Positions 7,929-8,598 of a stretch of DNA of 8,598 nt are shown in pieces. The notes under the pieces are model-generated. The model was not told the DNA's origin. It searched no databases and saw nothing but the letters and a program-made list of their open reading frames with translations. Source of the DNA: an uncultured Bacteroidota bacterium (GTDB lineage Bacteria; Bacteroidota; Bacteroidia; 2-12-FULL-35-15); NCBI GenBank assembly GCA_903833025.1, contig CAILDT010000175.1:1-8598 (forward strand), written 5' to 3'. The position numbers and the translations under genes are program-made. Numbering within the stretch: position 1 is the stretch's first letter; every line of letters starts with the position of its first letter.

Positions 7929-7947
7929 CCCTTCGACAAGCTCAGGG
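7929..7947. repeat. REP-like short imperfect palindrome
   Basis: The 19-bp string CCCTTCGACAAGCTCAGGG has complementary ends (CCCT and AGGG) around a TCGACAAGCTC centre. From memory, this string or its reverse complement recurs as an intergenic repeat in several bacterial phyla, including Bacteroidota. Only one copy is in this window, so the repeat nature is recall rather than observation. It lies 21 bp upstream of the lepA start, inside the probable leader. Confidence 0.5.
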
Positions 7948-7999
7948 GGACTAAGAATTTATAAATCATTCTCCCTCTCAGCTTTTTCTTTAAGGGGTG

Positions 8000-8007
8000 C
8001 GAAGATA
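8000..8007 (-). promoter_or_regulatory. Candidate Bacteroidota -7 promoter element for lepA
   Basis: Read on the minus strand the bases are TATCTTCG, one mismatch from the phylum's -7 consensus TAnnTTTG. It lies about 92 bp upstream of the lepA start in the divergent spacer and would give a leader of roughly 85 nt that includes the REP-like palindrome. I see no convincing -33 TTTG at the expected distance, so this is tentative. Confidence 0.38.
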
Positions 8008-8064
8008 GTTAAAAAGTTGGTTTGTTTGCCCTTTCATCAATGTGAAACGCTGACAAAAAAATGA

Positions 8065-8072
8065 GATATTTG
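8065..8072 (+). promoter_or_regulatory. Weak candidate -7 element for the rightward membrane-protein gene
   Basis: GATATTTG differs from TAnnTTTG only at its first base and lies 20 bp before the ATG at 8093, which would give a short leader. No clear -33 element accompanies it. It is recorded because it is the best match in the spacer on this strand. Confidence 0.22.
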
Positions 8073-8092
8073 CCGAGAATAAAAACCAACAA

Positions 8093-8598
8093 ATGATTTT
8101 ACAAATTTATAACTTCGTAAAAAACTATCTCTTAAACGGGATGTATGCGTATGCCTTGCTTGGCATTTATTCGCTTACTGTTTCTCCTTTCGTTACGCGG
8201 TTTATAGATTATGGAGAAGAAAATAAGTTTGTAGCCATTTTCGGATTTGTTATGCTGATAGTAGAATTTTTTGCACTCAACTTTAAATTAAAAATGGTAA
8301 GAATGCGCTCCGAACAAAAACGAATTGCTTATAAAAAAGAAACAGGAAAAGATATTATTCCGAGTGTTGGTCCAGGAGTGTTTTTTGGTTTTTGTATGCG
8401 ACTTGTTTTTCACGTGGCAATAGTAATGGTAGGGATGACAGCTTTGGGATATACCTGCACCGAAAAATTAATGTCCGTACCGGGGGAAGTTGTTTTAATA
8501 ATTTGGGTGTTTGCTGATATATGTGGCTTTATTTACATTTATATGAACACTGGCTTTTATACCGACCCGCCGCAAAACAGAAGAGATTTAGCGGATGA
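8093..8598 (+). CDS. Multi-pass membrane protein of unknown function (3' end outside window)
   Basis: The frame runs from the ATG at 8093 to the right edge, 168 codons without a stop, so the C-terminus is missing. An in-frame TGA at 8051 and no other ATG in between make 8093 the first possible Met; Met17 (8141) is an alternative start. Four hydrophobic helices are visible, at about residues 17-37, 46-66, 98-118 and 130-152. Between helices 2 and 3 is a basic loop (KLKMVRMRSEQKRIAYKKETGK), expected on the cytoplasmic side. The visible tail is polar (DPPQNRRDLAD). I recognise no family and see no catalytic motif. It is divergent from lepA with a 184-bp spacer, so it has its own promoter. The hydrophobic pattern and long open frame make it a real gene. 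Confidence 0.85.
   Translation, partial: MILQIYNFVKNYLLNGMYAYALLGIYSLTVSPFVTRFIDYGEENKFVAIFGFVMLIVEFFALNFKLKMVRMRSEQKRIAYKKETGKDIIPSVGPGVFFGFCMRLVFHVAIVMVGMTALGYTCTEKLMSVPGEVVLIIWVFADICGFIYIYMNTGFYTDPPQNRRDLAD

Noticed and set aside
7076..8064. Two plus-strand open frames, 7076-7288 and 7729-8064, opposite lepA and its leader
   Set aside because: The first lies wholly opposite intact lepA coding sequence and the second overlaps its start and the REP-like spacer. Neither has a domain-like composition or a promoter.

Overview
The window looks like a chromosomal segment of a Bacteroidota bacterium. The DNA is AT-rich and the genes lack clear Shine-Dalgarno sequences. There is a complete lepA (elongation factor 4), and the dominant gene encodes a very long secreted repeat protein with an N-terminal NDNC-type domain, one SprB-like repeat and a long tandem Ig/PKD-like array, an architecture typical of surface proteins in this phylum. 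The genus cannot be told from the sequence.

Layout, right to left, because most genes are on the minus strand. At 8093-8598 (plus) is the start of a four-helix membrane protein that runs off the right edge. A 184-bp divergent spacer (7909-8092) separates it from lepA (7908-6118, minus); the spacer holds a short REP-like imperfect palindrome and a plausible Bacteroidota -7 promoter element for lepA. The spacer after lepA (5839-6117) contains a strong intrinsic terminator (5950-5987). Next come three more minus-strand genes: a small two-helix membrane protein (5838-5515), a small secreted protein of unknown function (5403-5029) and, 18 bp further on, the giant secreted repeat protein (5010 to beyond position 1).

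The giant gene fills more than half of the window. It stays open without a stop for 1670 codons and is truncated by the left edge. From residue 450 it consists of 83-residue units with an exactly constant 249-bp period: 14 complete units and a partial fifteenth, with no insertion or deletion between any two. Each complete unit keeps a Cys near each end. The units also show an A/B alternation, suggesting that part of the array grew as 166-residue (498-bp) pairs.

How the genes work together: lepA is a housekeeping translation GTPase, separated from the rest by its terminator. The small secreted protein and the giant protein are close enough to be co-transcribed, and both carry signal peptides, so they probably act at or outside the cell envelope. 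I see no defence system, CRISPR array, RNA gene or complete mobile element.
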